Shown: positions 28,961-37,456 of the stretch, one piece after another
Position numbering within the stretch: the stretch's first letter is position 1
How the letters are laid out: each line of letters opens with the position of its first letter
Assembly: GCF_018343815.1 (NCBI RefSeq)
Contig: NZ_CP060791.1
Location: 390,113 to 454,112, forward strand
Length of the DNA: 64,000 nucleotides
Reading direction: 5' to 3'
From: Chlamydia crocodili
GTDB lineage: Bacteria; Chlamydiota; Chlamydiia; Chlamydiales; Chlamydiaceae
The notes under the pieces: model-generated
Databases searched by the model: none
What the model was told of the DNA's origin: nothing
The model's input: the letters and a program-made list of their open reading frames with translations, nothing else
Translations under genes and position numbers: made by a program

Positions 28961-29644
28961 ATGGCTTTTCTTATCTTATTACGACACGGAAAATCCGTCT
29001 GGAATGAAAAAAATCTTTTTACAGGATGGGTAGATATCCCTCTGAGTCAAAAAGGAATCGATGAAGCTATTCACGCGGGTCAGGTAATAAAAGACCTCCC
29101 AATAGACTGCATTTTCACTTCTTCTCTTGTTAGAAGTTTGATGACAGCATTGCTTGCAATGACACATCACAACTCTAAAAAAATTCCTTATATTGTTCAT
29201 GATGATGAACAAAAGAAACAGATGAGCAGGATCTATAGTGATGAAGAAAAGAATATGATCCCTCTTTATCGTTCTAGCGCACTAAACGAAAGAATGTATG
29301 GAGAACTTCAAGGAAAAAATAAAAAAGAAACTGCTGAGAAATTTGGTGAGGAACAGGTCAAATTATGGAGAAGAAGCTATAAAACAGCACCTCCTAGTGG
29401 AGAAAGTCTCTACGATACTGGACAACGTACCGTCCCCTATTTTGAAGAAACCATCTTTCCTTTATTGAAGAATTCAAAAAATGTATTTATATCTGCTCAT
29501 GGAAATTCCTTACGTTCACTTATTATGGATATAGAAAAATTAAGTGAAGAAGAGGTACTCTCTTTAGAGTTACCTACAGGAAAACCCATAGTATATTTAT
29601 GGACCGGCCACACATTCGAACGACATCCAGAACCATTTGGTTAA
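28961..29644 (+). CDS. gpmA: 2,3-bisphosphoglycerate-dependent phosphoglycerate mutase
   Basis: This glycolytic enzyme interconverts 3- and 2-phosphoglycerate. The 227-residue product has LLRHGKSVWNEKNLFTGW with the catalytic histidine, the conserved FTSSLVRS segment, LNERMYGELQGKNK, and SAHGNSLRS with the second histidine. AGGAAGTC precedes the ATG. The last 46 bp overlap the nominal start of the nifS-like gene downstream, suggesting translational coupling or that the downstream start lies later. Confidence 0.95.
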   Translation: MAFLILLRHGKSVWNEKNLFTGWVDIPLSQKGIDEAIHAGQVIKDLPIDCIFTSSLVRSLMTALLAMTHHNSKKIPYIVHDDEQKKQMSRIYSDEEKNMIPLYRSSALNERMYGELQGKNKKETAEKFGEEQVKLWRRSYKTAPPSGESLYDTGQRTVPYFEETIFPLLKNSKNVFISAHGNSLRSLIMDIEKLSEEEVLSLELPTGKPIVYLWTGHTFERHPEPFG

Positions 29645-30756
29645 ACAATCAACAAGCAATACCTCCTTCAGTTTCAGTACGAGAGAGCTTGGAGACTTAT
29701 TCTGATCCATTTTCTTTAACACCTTCGTCAGCAATGAAATTGCTTAACGAAACTGAAGAGGTTGCTCGTAAGCTTGTCGGTTGTTCTGAAGAAACTCATA
29801 CATTTCATTTTCTTCCTCATTTTCCCCACGCTGCAGCAATTATCGTAGCTGCTTTATTAGAAAATCTTACCTTTTTCCAAGGGAGGAATCATCTTTTAGT
29901 CTCCTCTCATGAGCAACAATATAATATTGATGCTATTTGCCGCCGGCAAGGATTAGGAACTACCTACGATTGGGTAACCATAAACTCTTCAGGAAGACTT
30001 TCCCCAGAACAACTTACAGAGGCACTCACACCACGCACTCTACTCTTTTCATTATCTGCTGCTAATGGTATGACAGGATTCATTGAACCTATAGAATCTC
30101 TACAACCCTTATGCAAAGATCGTGGTGTCGTTCTACATTTAGATCTTTGTGATATTTTAGGACGTGCAGCACTCACCCCAGAAATGCTCGATGCTGATAT
30201 TCTTACATTTTCTTCTTTAGCCTTAGGAGGAATTGGAAATATCGGAGGCATGTTTATTAAAAAATCCCTCAGTAAGTTTTTTAATTTATGGCTCCCTACA
30301 AATTCTCCAGGAACCATATGTTTAGGTTCCGTAGCGGCGATGAAGACAGCATGCCAGGAACGCTTATCCTCTTTTTCTTCATTAATTTTATCTTCAATCA
30401 ATTTAAGAAATAAACTTACAAAAGAACTTCAAGCAGCCTGTTCCGACGTGCAATTTCTTTTCCCAGAACTAGAAAATAAACTTCCTAATGTGATGATTGC
30501 TACTATAGGAGATATTCCGGCTGAAAGTTTAGCCTTTTTCCTACATCAACAAGGTATCTATCCAGGACTGGGCTACGAACGTTTCCAACCCCTATCTCAA
30601 ATATTACAAAATTGTGGGGTATCACCTTTCCTCTGTCACAGCGCTCTACACTTTTCTTTCACAGAGAGAACGAAAGATGAACAATTTACAACTTTAGGAC
30701 GTAGTATCCAAGAGGGTAGCGCCCACCTTCAATCTGCAATTGCGAGCTCAGTATGA
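29599..30756 (+). CDS. nifS: NifS-like aminotransferase fold protein with degenerate active site
   Basis: The fold is that of class V aminotransferases/cysteine desulfurases (385 residues): IWLNNQQAIP replaces the usual YLDNNAT start, NGMTGFIEPI matches the NNExGxxQ segment, and LHLDLCD keeps the PLP-contacting Asp (182). However, the PLP-lysine segment FSGHK-YGPKG reads FSSLALGGIGN, so the lysine position is Ala208, and the cysteine loop SSGSAC reads YPGLGY, so no catalytic Cys is present. The PLP-stacking His is Gln (HEQQ, about 106). The frame is otherwise intact and is translationally close to nifU. It should not be a functional desulfurase. The start is uncertain because the ATG at 29599 lies inside gpmA; the conserved fold begins 12 codons later. 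Another chlamydial desulfurase gene is expected elsewhere. Confidence 0.85.
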   Translation: MDRPHIRTTSRTIWLNNQQAIPPSVSVRESLETYSDPFSLTPSSAMKLLNETEEVARKLVGCSEETHTFHFLPHFPHAAAIIVAALLENLTFFQGRNHLLVSSHEQQYNIDAICRRQGLGTTYDWVTINSSGRLSPEQLTEALTPRTLLFSLSAANGMTGFIEPIESLQPLCKDRGVVLHLDLCDILGRAALTPEMLDADILTFSSLALGGIGNIGGMFIKKSLSKFFNLWLPTNSPGTICLGSVAAMKTACQERLSSFSSLILSSINLRNKLTKELQAACSDVQFLFPELENKLPNVMIATIGDIPAESLAFFLHQQGIYPGLGYERFQPLSQILQNCGVSPFLCHSALHFSFTERTKDEQFTTLGRSIQEGSAHLQSAIASSV

Positions 30757-31574
30757 CAATTCCATTTCAACCTGTAGCCTCTTGGGCAAACGTATCTCCA
30801 AAAGTTATGAAGAAATTTCATAAATTTTATTGTGGCGGAACCTTCTCAGCAGAAGATGCCGAAACAAAAGGAGCTAATCTAATTATTGGCAGTCAAGGTC
30901 ATAGGCTTATGGGCAATTATGTAATATTTTATTGGCTGATAGATAAGATAAATGGAAAAATTATCGACGCAAAATTCCAATACTTCGGACACCCTTTCCT
31001 ACTTGTACTTGCAGAAACAACTTGCAACTTAGTTATTGGCAAAACTTATGCTCAAGCTTATAACTTAACCGTTAATAATATCGATACTGAGCTACGTTCC
31101 CATCCTAATAAACCCGCTCTTCCAGACAATAGTTCAGCTTTATACCATTGCGTCATTGATGCTTTAGATATAGCTGCTGAACAATGTATGGAAATCCCTC
31201 TCGAAGATGGTTCCCTGCCCTTAAAAGAATCTTTTTTACCTTCTGAGATCGAAGATGCCAATCCCTATACTAAAGAAGCTTGGGAAAGCCTCTCTATAGA
31301 ATCACAATTACATGCTTTACGAACAATCACTGAAGATAAAATATCACCTTATGTAGCTCTCGATGGTGGTAGCGTACTTATTGAAAATCTTGAGGGAAAT
31401 ATTGTAACAATTGCCTATGCAGGAAATTGTTCTGGATGTTTTTCTGCTATAGGATCTACATTAAATTCTATAGGCCAACTCTTACGTGCCTATGTTTATT
31501 CTGAATTGCAAATTAAAGTAAATGAGGCATCTTTAGATTTTTCTATGTCTCAATACTCTGACGAAATTAATTAA
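30753..31574 (+). CDS. nifU: NifU-like Fe-S scaffold with degenerate IscU domain and Nfu domain
   Basis: The 273-residue protein has an N-terminal IscU-like domain and a C-terminal Nfu domain. In the IscU part, aligned by the IIDAKF and IGKTYAQA segments, the three cluster cysteines map to Met53 (LMG), His80 (FGHPF) and Cys133 (LYHC), so only the last is kept. The Nfu domain has YVALDGGSV and NCSGCF with the cluster-carrying CxxC (226-229). It overlaps the nifS-like gene by 4 bp (ATGA). The N-terminal half probably cannot assemble a cluster in the usual way, while the C-terminal half could still carry one. Confidence 0.85.
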   Translation: MTIPFQPVASWANVSPKVMKKFHKFYCGGTFSAEDAETKGANLIIGSQGHRLMGNYVIFYWLIDKINGKIIDAKFQYFGHPFLLVLAETTCNLVIGKTYAQAYNLTVNNIDTELRSHPNKPALPDNSSALYHCVIDALDIAAEQCMEIPLEDGSLPLKESFLPSEIEDANPYTKEAWESLSIESQLHALRTITEDKISPYVALDGGSVLIENLEGNIVTIAYAGNCSGCFSAIGSTLNSIGQLLRAYVYSELQIKVNEASLDFSMSQYSDEIN

Positions 31575-31620
31575 CTTTTATAGTTCGTGAATTGTCAATA
31601 ATTCATATCTTTTGATAAAG

Positions 31621-31665
31621 AATGATGAAATGTTAATAACTCTATAATTATTTCATTATTTTTTC
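31621..31665 (+). promoter_or_regulatory. Hairpin enclosing TATAAT between nifU and fliF
   Basis: AATGATGAAAT and ATTTCATTATT pair over 11 bp with one G-T, around an 18-base loop that contains a perfect TATAAT (31643-31648), and a T-run follows. It may be a terminator for nifU, a promoter for the flagellar-like cluster, or both. No good -35 was found. Confidence 0.35.
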
Positions 31666-31677
31666 TTGAGGATTGTT

Positions 31678-32694
31678 GTGTTTTTCCAATTCCTAAAAAA
31701 GAAAGTTGCTTCGTTAGGCATCTCTCCTTTAGGCCTTTTAGTTGTTTCTACAGCTTTTGGGAGTGCCATCTTTTTTGGAAAAAACACTTCCAAATCTCCT
31801 GATTTTTCTCAGCCATCTGAAAAAAAAACTACAGGCTGGTTTAAGCTTAGTCAAGTAGGAAATCCTAAATTACTAGAATCCTTAGCAAAAAAAGAACAGA
31901 TAGAAAGAGATCTGACAATGTTTCAATCAGTAGCTAATGCTACTGTAGCTCTATCTTTGCCTACGGAAGATGATCCTGATATTGTTCCTCAAGTTTCAGT
32001 TATTCTTTCCTCTCATAAAAACGAAGTATTCTCATCATCTCTATTACTTTCTATCACGGACTATCTATCCAGTAGTATTCCTGGATTAAACAAAGAACAT
32101 ATTACCCTATTGGATAATCTAGGGAATATTTACTCCCCAGGAGAGTTGTCTACCAACTCTCTATTACTATCTGCATGCGAAGGTTACTTAGGAAAAATTT
32201 TCCCTAAAGAACATTTTGCTCTTGCCTATCTAACAATAAAAAATACTCCTACTGTGCAGCTAACGGTTAATGAGAAGTACCTAATAAAATTCCCAAAAGA
32301 AAAAAGAGAAGCTTTTCTCATTCACGCCGAAAATTGTCTGAAAAAAATCTGTGGGAATAATTATCCTATTGTTATTGAGAAATTTCCTTTTTCACAAACA
32401 ATACAGAAAGATCGCCTCTCTTATAAATTGCTCGTTGGAGGAACTATTCTACTTTCCAGTTTAGGGATTGTTGCTTTAGCAAGCTTTTACCTTGCTTTTT
32501 ACGCTTATGAGCGCATTCCCTCAGAATCAAAAAAAATAAAACAGGGCATAAATATTACAAAGCTGGTAGAGATATTACAAAAAGAATCACCCGAAAAAAT
32601 TAGGTTGATTCTCTCGTATTTGGATCCTAAGAAAGCCGATGAGATCTTCAAACATTTGCCTGAAGATATAAAACACCAAGTACTGAAATTATAA
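31678..32694 (+). CDS. fliF: FliF-like ring protein with FliG-like C-terminal segment
   Basis: The 338-residue protein has an N-terminal membrane segment (about 13-30), a YscJ/FliF-type ring-building region (about 75-160: AVALSLPTEDD, then SSSIPGLNKEHITLLDNLGN) and a second membrane segment (about 250-275). The last 50 residues, KESPEKIRLILSYLDPKKAD and IFKHLPEDIKHQVL, match the FliG middle-domain pattern EHPQ-LSxLxPxKAAxxLxxLPxxxQ-V. Flagellar FliF is about 550 residues, so this is much shorter. GTG at 31678 is chosen because TTGAGGA lies five bases upstream; TTG at 31666 is the alternative. It heads a four-gene cluster. Chlamydiae have no flagella, so a role in type III secretion is inferred. 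Confidence 0.8.
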   Translation: MFFQFLKKKVASLGISPLGLLVVSTAFGSAIFFGKNTSKSPDFSQPSEKKTTGWFKLSQVGNPKLLESLAKKEQIERDLTMFQSVANATVALSLPTEDDPDIVPQVSVILSSHKNEVFSSSLLLSITDYLSSSIPGLNKEHITLLDNLGNIYSPGELSTNSLLLSACEGYLGKIFPKEHFALAYLTIKNTPTVQLTVNEKYLIKFPKEKREAFLIHAENCLKKICGNNYPIVIEKFPFSQTIQKDRLSYKLLVGGTILLSSLGIVALASFYLAFYAYERIPSESKKIKQGINITKLVEILQKESPEKIRLILSYLDPKKADEIFKHLPEDIKHQVLKL

Positions 32695-32717
32695 ACATTA
32701 AGAATTAGGTATATCTT

Positions 32718-33269
32718 GTGACACTGTCTCAATCCCCTGGTTCGCTTTCAGATACTGAAGATTCCCCAGAAAGAAATAAAGACTGGGACGAAGGATTCTC
32801 CCAAGGCTTTTCAGAAGGAGAAACCTCAGGATATGATAAAGCCTTGCAAGAACTTCTATCTCTGATTCAGATATTTCGGAAATTATCAATTCGTATGCTT
32901 TCTGAAATAGAGAAGGTCCCTCAACAACTGAAACCCGATCTTGTAGAACTTGCTATCTTAACCTGCGAGAAATTCCTCTATAAGAAATTGGACAATGTTG
33001 AAGAGCTTGCTCTTTTAATTTCCTCTGCTCTACAGCAACATACATCTTTGCGATCTTTATCTCCCATAAAGATCTTCCTTCATCCCGAAGATCATAAGCA
33101 ACTTAATGATTGGATAGCAACGCATGAAGTCCCCATGATTAAACATGCGGAGTTTCTCCCTGATACATCTTGTAAAAAATCCAGCTACAAAATGGAGGTT
33201 CCCTCAGGAATTCTAAGACAAGAAATTGGAGAAGAATTAGATCATTTGCTTTCTGTTTTAACTGCATGA
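32718..33269 (+). CDS. fliH: FliH-like stator/regulator of the FliI ATPase
   Basis: The 183-residue product starts with GTG. It shows the glycine-repeat signature of FliH, GFSQGFSEGETSGYDKA (about 27-43), followed by a long helix and a small C-terminal domain with the FliH/YscL pattern. Its position directly before fliI, with a 4-bp overlap (ATGA), fits the FliH role of binding and restraining the ATPase. The match is by pattern and context; sequence identity to flagellar FliH is expected to be low. Confidence 0.72.
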   Translation: MTLSQSPGSLSDTEDSPERNKDWDEGFSQGFSEGETSGYDKALQELLSLIQIFRKLSIRMLSEIEKVPQQLKPDLVELAILTCEKFLYKKLDNVEELALLISSALQQHTSLRSLSPIKIFLHPEDHKQLNDWIATHEVPMIKHAEFLPDTSCKKSSYKMEVPSGILRQEIGEELDHLLSVLTA

Positions 33270-34570
33270 CACATCTAAATTACGAAAAATCCCAACTTCA
33301 ATATTGGCAGCCCTACCGCACATGTGGCCTTCTCTCTAGAGTCTCAGGGAATCTCTTAGAAGTTCAAGGACTATCAGCATGTCTTGGTGAACTCTGTCGT
33401 ATTTGTACGCCAAAATATCCTGATCTCCTTGCTGAAGTGATCGGTTTCCACAACCAGACAACATTATTAATGTCGCTATCCCCTATGCACTATGTTGCTT
33501 TAGGCTCTGAAGTTCTCCCTCTACGTCGTCCGCCATCTCTACATCTTTCTGATCATCTTCTTGGTCGTGTCATTGATGGTTTCGGAAATCCATTAGATAA
33601 TAAAGAAAACTTACCGAAAACACATATAAAACCCTTGATTGCTCCTCCTCCATCTCCAATGTCCCGACAGCCTATTCAAGAGATTTTCCCTACAGGTATT
33701 AAAGCTATCGATGCTTTTTTAACCTTAGGGAAAGGCCAACGTATTGGAGTATTCTCAGAACCAGGAAGTGGAAAATCTTCACTATTATCTGCAATAGCTT
33801 CGGGATCAAAATCTACAATTAATGTCATTGCCCTTATTGGAGAACGAGGCAGAGAAGTACGTGAATATATAGAGCAGCACGCGTCAGGACTCAAACAACA
33901 CCGAACTATTATTATCGCCTCTCCCGCTCATGAAACGGCACCCACAAAGGTAATTTCAGGACGTGCTGCTATGACAATAGCAGAATATTTCCGAGATCAA
34001 GGTCATGATGTTTTATTCATTATGGATTCTCTATCACGATGGATAGCCGCCCTTCAAGAAGTTGCCCTAGCAACCGGTGAAACCCTAGCTGCTCACCAAT
34101 ATGCAGCTTCTGTTTTTCACCATGTATCAGAATTTACAGAACGTGCGGGAAATAATGACAGAGGTTCTATAACCGCCTTATACGCTATCTTACATTATCC
34201 TAATCACCCGGATATCTTTACGGATTACCTAAAATCTCTCTTAGACGGGCATTTCTTCCTTACAAACCAAGGCAAAGCTCTAGCTTCACCTCCTATCGAT
34301 ATTCTTCTTAGCCTATCAAGATCAGCGAAAAAACTTGCTCTTCCTCATCATTATGCAGCTGCCGAAAAACTTCGTGCCTTATTAAAAACATACCAAGAAG
34401 CTTTGGATATTATTCAACTAGGAGCCTACACTCCAGGACAAGATAAAGATCTCGATGATGCCGTAAAAATCCTTCCCAGCATAAAAAGTTTCCTTTCCCA
34501 GCCATTATCAAGTTACTGTCAGCTAGAGAACACCTTGAAAGAGTTGGAGGCGTTGGTAAATCTTGAATAA
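33266..34570 (+). CDS. fliI: FliI-like secretion ATPase
   Basis: This is a T3SS/flagellar-type ATPase of the F1 beta family, 434 residues. Walker A is EPGSGKSS (within GVFSEPGSGKSSLL), and Walker B is VLFIMDSLSRW. A conserved GERGREVREYIE follows Walker A. The N-terminal domain includes the LGRVIDGFGNPLD segment. Chlamydia encodes a second such ATPase (CdsN) elsewhere, so this one is the flagellar-type copy. It overlaps fliH by 4 bp and the next gene by 8 bp. Confidence 0.92.
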   Translation: MTHLNYEKSQLQYWQPYRTCGLLSRVSGNLLEVQGLSACLGELCRICTPKYPDLLAEVIGFHNQTTLLMSLSPMHYVALGSEVLPLRRPPSLHLSDHLLGRVIDGFGNPLDNKENLPKTHIKPLIAPPPSPMSRQPIQEIFPTGIKAIDAFLTLGKGQRIGVFSEPGSGKSSLLSAIASGSKSTINVIALIGERGREVREYIEQHASGLKQHRTIIIASPAHETAPTKVISGRAAMTIAEYFRDQGHDVLFIMDSLSRWIAALQEVALATGETLAAHQYAASVFHHVSEFTERAGNNDRGSITALYAILHYPNHPDIFTDYLKSLLDGHFFLTNQGKALASPPIDILLSLSRSAKKLALPHHYAAAEKLRALLKTYQEALDIIQLGAYTPGQDKDLDDAVKILPSIKSFLSQPLSSYCQLENTLKELEALVNLE

Positions 34571-34922
34571 AAAATTAACGAACCTTTCTACTCTATCGAA
34601 AATAAAAATTTATCACTCTTTATTAAAAGTACGACACTTTAAAAGTAAAAAGTATTATCTATCTCAAGAGCTCATAAGTATAAAAGAACAGATGGCGGTG
34701 ATTTCTAAAATCAGGAAGGAGAGGTTTTTATACCGCAATAATATAGAACATTACAATTCGCTTCTAGAACACTTGCAAACATTACAAGTATCTATTTATA
34801 AACAACACAATATCTCCTGCAAGCGTCTACAAGAGCATCAAAATAAACTACTAGAATTAATTAACCGTAGAAAAATCATCGAAAAGATCAAGAATAATAA
34901 GTATTCTAACATCAAGAGATAG
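34563..34922 (+). CDS. FliJ/CdsO-like coiled-coil protein
   Basis: The 119-residue product is highly charged, with Lys, Glu and Gln-rich helical repeats across most of its length, and no membrane segment, as in FliJ/YscO stalk proteins that follow FliI. The TTG start overlaps fliI by 8 bp and lies about 13 bases after GGAGG, a long spacing, so the start could be different. It corresponds by order to CT716. The call rests on position, length and coiled-coil composition, not on a specific motif. Confidence 0.6.
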   Translation: MNKKLTNLSTLSKIKIYHSLLKVRHFKSKKYYLSQELISIKEQMAVISKIRKERFLYRNNIEHYNSLLEHLQTLQVSIYKQHNISCKRLQEHQNKLLELINRRKIIEKIKNNKYSNIKR

Positions 34923-34941
34923 GAACGCAAGGCTAACTGTA

Positions 34942-36324
34942 ATGACCGACTCTGTAATCTTTCCGTCTGTCGTGGAAATGTCTTCACTAACAGAAAAACT
35001 TAAATCTATTAATCAAGAGCACTTATTAGATTCATGGTCGTCCCTTTCTCAAAAACAACAACAACGCCTCTATTATCAAATTTCTTCCATAGATGTTGAG
35101 CTTTTCCATAAACAACGTCAGCTCATTACTTCTCCAAGATCTATCTTAAAAGATTTTCATCCTTTAACTTCCTTTGCTTCTTCTGGAGAAGATTCGGAAA
35201 GAACAAAAATAGGAACACATCTTCTAAAAGAAAAGAAAGTAGCTTGCGTGGTTCTTGCTGGTGGGCAAGGATCTAGATTAAAATGTGACGGTCCCAAAGG
35301 ACTTTTCCCCGTATCTCCTATCAAAAAAAAGCCCCTCTTTCAGCTTGTTGCTGAAAAAGTCTGTGCAGCAAGCAAACTTGCGAATCAGCCTTTACCTTTA
35401 GCTTTTATGACATCTCCCTTAAATAATCGTCAGACGCGTTCCTACTTCGAATCTAATGATTATTTCCATCTTGATCCCAATCAAGTGGACTTTTTTTGTC
35501 AGCCACTTTGGCCTCTATTATCTTTATCAGGAGATCTCTTTCTAGAAGATACTGATACGCTATCCTTAGGGCCTAATGGCAATGGTTGCTTAGCAACTCT
35601 TCTATATACCTCAGGACTTTGGGAAAAATGGAAGAAAGCCGGAATCGAAATGGTTAGCGTTATTCCTATTGATAATCCTTTAGCTCTACCTTTTGATGTG
35701 GAACTTTGTGGATTCCACGGAATGGAAAATAATGAAGTAACTATTAAAGCAGCTTCGCGACAAACAGCCATTGAAGATGTGGGTATCTTAGTACAGTCTA
35801 ATGATTCGGGGAAAACCTCAGTTATTGAGTATTCTGAAATACCTCAAAACGAACGTTTTGCCACAAATCAAGATGGGACTTTGAAGTATTGCCTCGCTAA
35901 TATCGGGTTGTATTGCTTATCTATGGACTTCATCGCCCACGCGGCTCTACGTGAACTTCCTCTTTACAAAGCTCATAAACATGCAAAACAATTAGGACTC
36001 TATTCCTCTGAGAAAAATTCTTGGAAATTCGAAGAATTTATCTTTGATCTATTTTGTTATAGCGAACGTTGTCAAACTCTTGTCTATCCGCGTCAAGAAT
36101 GCTTCGCACCCTTAAAAAATCTTGAAGGCAATCACAGTCCAGCGACTGTTCGAGAAGCTCTTTCAGCTAGAGAACGTCAAATTTTCCATAAAGTGACCGG
36201 AAAAAAACTTTCTCCGAACACAACATTTGAATTAGAAGCCGATTTCTATTATCCTTCAACCTCTACCTCCCTGCATTGGGAGAATAAAGCATTTTTCGAG
36301 GAACCGTTTTTTGAGGCCTCATGA
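34942..36324 (+). CDS. UDP-sugar (UDP-glucose/UDP-GlcNAc type) pyrophosphorylase
   Basis: This 460-residue protein is a eukaryote-type UTP-sugar-1-phosphate uridylyltransferase. The nucleotide-binding loop is VVLAGGQGSRLKCDGPKGLFPV, and the sugar-site region includes TSGLWEKW, VIPIDNP and YCLANIGLYC. Such enzymes make UDP-glucose or UDP-GlcNAc. The length and the VLAGGQGSRL motif place it closer to the UDP-N-acetylglucosamine pyrophosphorylase branch than to GalU. It overlaps gpsA by 4 bp. The exact substrate cannot be read by eye. Confidence 0.87.
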   Translation: MTDSVIFPSVVEMSSLTEKLKSINQEHLLDSWSSLSQKQQQRLYYQISSIDVELFHKQRQLITSPRSILKDFHPLTSFASSGEDSERTKIGTHLLKEKKVACVVLAGGQGSRLKCDGPKGLFPVSPIKKKPLFQLVAEKVCAASKLANQPLPLAFMTSPLNNRQTRSYFESNDYFHLDPNQVDFFCQPLWPLLSLSGDLFLEDTDTLSLGPNGNGCLATLLYTSGLWEKWKKAGIEMVSVIPIDNPLALPFDVELCGFHGMENNEVTIKAASRQTAIEDVGILVQSNDSGKTSVIEYSEIPQNERFATNQDGTLKYCLANIGLYCLSMDFIAHAALRELPLYKAHKHAKQLGLYSSEKNSWKFEEFIFDLFCYSERCQTLVYPRQECFAPLKNLEGNHSPATVREALSARERQIFHKVTGKKLSPNTTFELEADFYYPSTSTSLHWENKAFFEEPFFEAS

Positions 36325-37325
36325 AGGAAAAAATTGCCTACTTAGGTATGGGCATTTGGGGATTTTGTCTCGCATCATTACTAGCAAATAAGGGTTACCA
36401 GGTTGTTGGATGGGCCCGCAATCCTGAATTGGTTGCTCAATTACAAACAGAGAAACGTCATCCCCAAGCTCCTGATATTCCTATTCATCCAAATCTGTCC
36501 TTTACTACAGATATGGCAGAAGCTGTAGTAGGAGCTTCTATGATTGTTGAAGGCGTATCCTCAGCAGGCATACGTCCCGTATCTGAACAGTTAAAAACAA
36601 TCACAGATCTCAATGTACCTTTTGTTATTACTTCAAAAGGTATCGAACAACATACGGGATTATTACTTAGTGAGATTGTTGTAGAAATTTTTGGTAAAGA
36701 TGCTTCGCAGTATCTCGGTTATCTTAGTGGGCCTTCTATAGCTAGAGAAGTTCTTAAAGGCTGTCCATGTTCTGTAGTGATCAGCGCGTATAATCCGGAT
36801 ACCTTAAAAAAAATACACAATGCTTTCCTGACTCCAACATTCCGAGTATATCCTAATAGTGATCTTAAAGGTGTTGCTCTCGGAGGAGCTTTAAAGAATA
36901 TCATAGCAATTGCTTGTGGAATTTCCGATGGATTCCATTTTGGGGACAATGCCAAATCGGGATTAGTCACTCGAGGACTTCATGAAATACGAAAATTTGC
37001 AACGATTATGGACTGCCGCCCTGATACTCTTAATGGTTTGGCAGGTCTTGGGGATCTCTGCACAACGTGCTTTTCTTCATTAAGTAGAAATACAAAATTT
37101 GGGAAGCTGATAGCTCAAGGAATGACTCTTGAGAAGGCGAAAGCAGAAATCGGTATGGTTGTTGAAGGCGCTTATACTGCTCTTTCAGCATACCAAATTG
37201 CCAAACATCATAAAATTGATATGCCGATAACCACAGGTATCTATCGCGTATTATATGAGAATCTCGATATTAAAGAAGGCATCGCTGCACTTTTACAAAG
37301 AAATACTAAAGAAGAATATCTTTAA
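36321..37325 (+). CDS. gpsA: Glycerol-3-phosphate dehydrogenase (NAD(P)+)
   Basis: GpsA reduces dihydroxyacetone phosphate to sn-glycerol-3-phosphate for phospholipids. The 334-residue product has the N-terminal nucleotide-binding motif GMGIWGFCLASLLA, TSKGIEQHTG, LSGPSIAREV, and the catalytic segment VALGGALKNIIAIACGISDG with its lysine, and RGLHEIRKF. Length is normal. It overlaps the UDP-sugar pyrophosphorylase by 4 bp, so the two are probably translated together. Confidence 0.95.
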   Translation: MKEKIAYLGMGIWGFCLASLLANKGYQVVGWARNPELVAQLQTEKRHPQAPDIPIHPNLSFTTDMAEAVVGASMIVEGVSSAGIRPVSEQLKTITDLNVPFVITSKGIEQHTGLLLSEIVVEIFGKDASQYLGYLSGPSIAREVLKGCPCSVVISAYNPDTLKKIHNAFLTPTFRVYPNSDLKGVALGGALKNIIAIACGISDGFHFGDNAKSGLVTRGLHEIRKFATIMDCRPDTLNGLAGLGDLCTTCFSSLSRNTKFGKLIAQGMTLEKAKAEIGMVVEGAYTALSAYQIAKHHKIDMPITTGIYRVLYENLDIKEGIAALLQRNTKEEYL

Positions 37326-37456
37326 AAGAGGAATATTTCTATCTTTCCCATCTCCTTAGATAGAAGTCCTATCTCTACAGAGTTTTCATTTGTACATTTT
37401 TTTATCATTTGTTAAAGATGAATTTATAACGCATAGTAAATAAGGCCATCTACTAA

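Noticed and set aside
29964-30401. 145-codon minus-strand frame
   Set aside because: It is the shadow of the nifS-like gene, which has an intact protein fold on the plus strand.
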